From assembly GCA_017938435.1 (NCBI GenBank), contig JAGBBO010000038.1:1-64000 (forward strand): a stretch of DNA of 64,000 bases, in the 5' to 3' direction. The stretch comes from Alphaproteobacteria bacterium. GTDB taxonomy: Bacteria > Pseudomonadota > Alphaproteobacteria > Rs-D84 > CACZYB01. Position numbers and translations under genes: made by a program. The notes under the pieces are model-generated. The model was not told the DNA's origin. It made no database searches and saw only the letters and a program-made list of their open reading frames with translations. Below are positions 63,123 to 64,000 of the stretch, piece by piece (position 1 is the first letter of the stretch; every line of letters begins with the position of its first letter).

Positions 63123-63188
63123 TTTACAGGATAGACTCTTCCCAAACCATTTATTGTAGGAAAGAGTCTATTAAATTTTGCCTGTAAA
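63123..63188 (-). promoter_or_regulatory. long inverted repeat in the tRNA-Trp leader, carrying two GANTC sites
   Basis: ATAGACTCTT (63131-63140) is perfectly repeated inverted at 63162-63171, and TTTACAGG (63123-63130) with CCTGTAAA (63181-63188). Together they give an 18-bp interrupted stem with one 9-nt bulge and a 21-nt loop. GACTC and GAGTC lie in the arms. Confidence 0.7.
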
Positions 63189-63214
63189 ATCAAGCAGTTT
63201 TTAAAATCCTCAGT

Positions 63215-63243
63215 AATATACATTAAAAAAAATTAAATTTCAA
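63215..63243 (-). promoter_or_regulatory. promoter of tRNA-Trp-secE-nusG
   Basis: Minus strand: TTGAAA (63243-63238), 17-nt spacer, TATATT (63220-63215). Transcripts would start near 63208 and contain the long inverted repeat. Confidence 0.65.
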
Positions 63244-63365
63244 CCAAAAACATAAGGCAAAGACTCTATTTGACTCAATTTTTTATAAAAAACTATGGAC
63301 TCTTTGAAAATTTTTTTCTAAAATCCAAACCAATAATAGAAAAATAACCAAAAGAGGTATAAAAA

Positions 63366-64000
63366 ATGAAAAAGGCATCTAATAAAAATTACAAACCACT
63401 AATCGACGCAGTAATAGAAGGTTGGTACAGAGAAAAAGTTAATGAAATATTAGAAAGATTTGAAAAAGATAATATAACACTTGATTACACTATAAAAAAC
63501 ATCCAAGCCTTAAATAAAGAAGATAATAAAGACGGTTCCTATGCCTTCAACAAAATTGTTGAAAAAGTTAAGGCAAAAAAATTCCCAAAGGATGTTGAAA
63601 ATCAAATAATCGAAGAATTCAAACACGCTTTTCTTACTGAATTTTATAAAAAAGAAGAGAAAAAGAAAGAAAATAAAGAAGATAAACAAGAAAATAAACG
63701 CTTAGAACAAAAACAACAAATAATTCAATATGTGGACAAACACATATTTGAATGGGCTTACAGTGATTTTGAAAATGAAGACTTAGAGGCTATAGGAAAC
63801 CAAATTGCCTCTGCACCAATCGAAATTCAAAAACTTATCATTGATTTTGATCAATTCAGATATTTTACAAAAACATCTGATGAAATAGTTGAATATGCAC
63901 TTAAAACAAAAAACACTCCTCTTGATTGGCTTAAACCCGAACAAAGAAACAAAAATATTAATTTAATTGCTGCAAAACTTGGTCTTATCTATGACATAAA
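63366..64000 (+). CDS. protein of unknown function (3' truncated by the window)
   Basis: An AGAGGT site precedes the ATG at 63366, and the frame stays open for 211 codons to the window end. The product is helical, rich in Lys, Glu and Asn, with a KKEEKKKENKEDKQENKR-like charged stretch (about 96-117) that predicts a coiled coil. Aromatic-rich segments follow (FEWAYSDFENEDLEAIGNQI). No family or catalytic motif is recognised. It diverges from the tRNA-Trp operon across the GANTC-rich gap. Confidence 0.65.
   Translation, partial: MKKASNKNYKPLIDAVIEGWYREKVNEILERFEKDNITLDYTIKNIQALNKEDNKDGSYAFNKIVEKVKAKKFPKDVENQIIEEFKHAFLTEFYKKEEKKKENKEDKQENKRLEQKQQIIQYVDKHIFEWAYSDFENEDLEAIGNQIASAPIEIQKLIIDFDQFRYFTKTSDEIVEYALKTKNTPLDWLKPEQRNKNINLIAAKLGLIYDI

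Noticed and set aside
1-64000. CRISPR arrays or intact insertion sequences
   Set aside because: No regularly spaced repeats of 25-40 nt and no transposase with terminal inverted repeats were seen.

Overview
The window is AT-rich (roughly one third G+C by eye) chromosomal DNA of a Gram-negative bacterium. Envelope and house-keeping genes (kdsB, mlaA-type, asmA-type, tolC-type, two outer-membrane barrels, rpoBC, L11-L1-L10-L7/L12, rnd-like RNase, dnaA away from dnaN) fit an AT-rich, host-associated alphaproteobacterium. That placement is inferred from gene style, not from an rRNA gene. Transcription looks conventional: many genes have close matches to TTGACA-17-TATAAT promoters, strong AGGAG ribosome sites and hairpin-plus-U terminators.

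Layout. 0-12.6 kb: tail of an acidic repeat protein, an outer-membrane barrel, a flavodoxin-fold oxidoreductase, tRNA-Cys plus infC, a LOG-family enzyme, two exported proteins, a tolC-macA-macB efflux operon behind a perfect consensus promoter, a large Gly/Ala-segment secreted protein preceded by an unidentified structured RNA, dut, and a Cys/His-rich protein. 12.7-21.1 kb: a region that looks like a decayed genomic island. It starts at tRNA-Val and ends in a 37-nt direct repeat of the tRNA-Val 3' end next to a serine-recombinase remnant. It carries HAD phosphatases, a P-loop kinase, a radical SAM/SPASM protein, a histidine phosphatase, a CMP-Kdo synthetase-like protein and a methyltransferase. 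21.1-22.3 kb: an AT-rich membrane-protein gene and tRNA-Glu, whose 3' end is also duplicated just downstream.

22.3-41.3 kb is mostly core: clpP, rimP-nusA-infB, parE, pgi-mutL, HU, rmuC, def-fmt-truA-yggU, an RNase D-like gene, dnaA. 41.3-50.9 kb: a second outer-membrane barrel paralogous to the first, a DeoC-like gene, an mlaA/rlu/asmA run, a glycosyltransferase, rplU-rpmA and three genes of unknown function. 51-63.1 kb: the classic tRNA-Trp-secE-nusG-rplKAJL-rpoBC cluster on the minus strand, with an extra small CxxCxxC protein between nusG and rplK. The window ends inside an unknown gene.

The best candidates for something new are the tRNA-Val island with its unusual gene set, the independently promoted multi-hairpin RNA at 11.46-11.69 kb, and the GANTC-rich regulatory regions before tRNA-Trp/secE and dnaA. 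No CRISPR array, intact insertion sequence or rRNA gene was seen.
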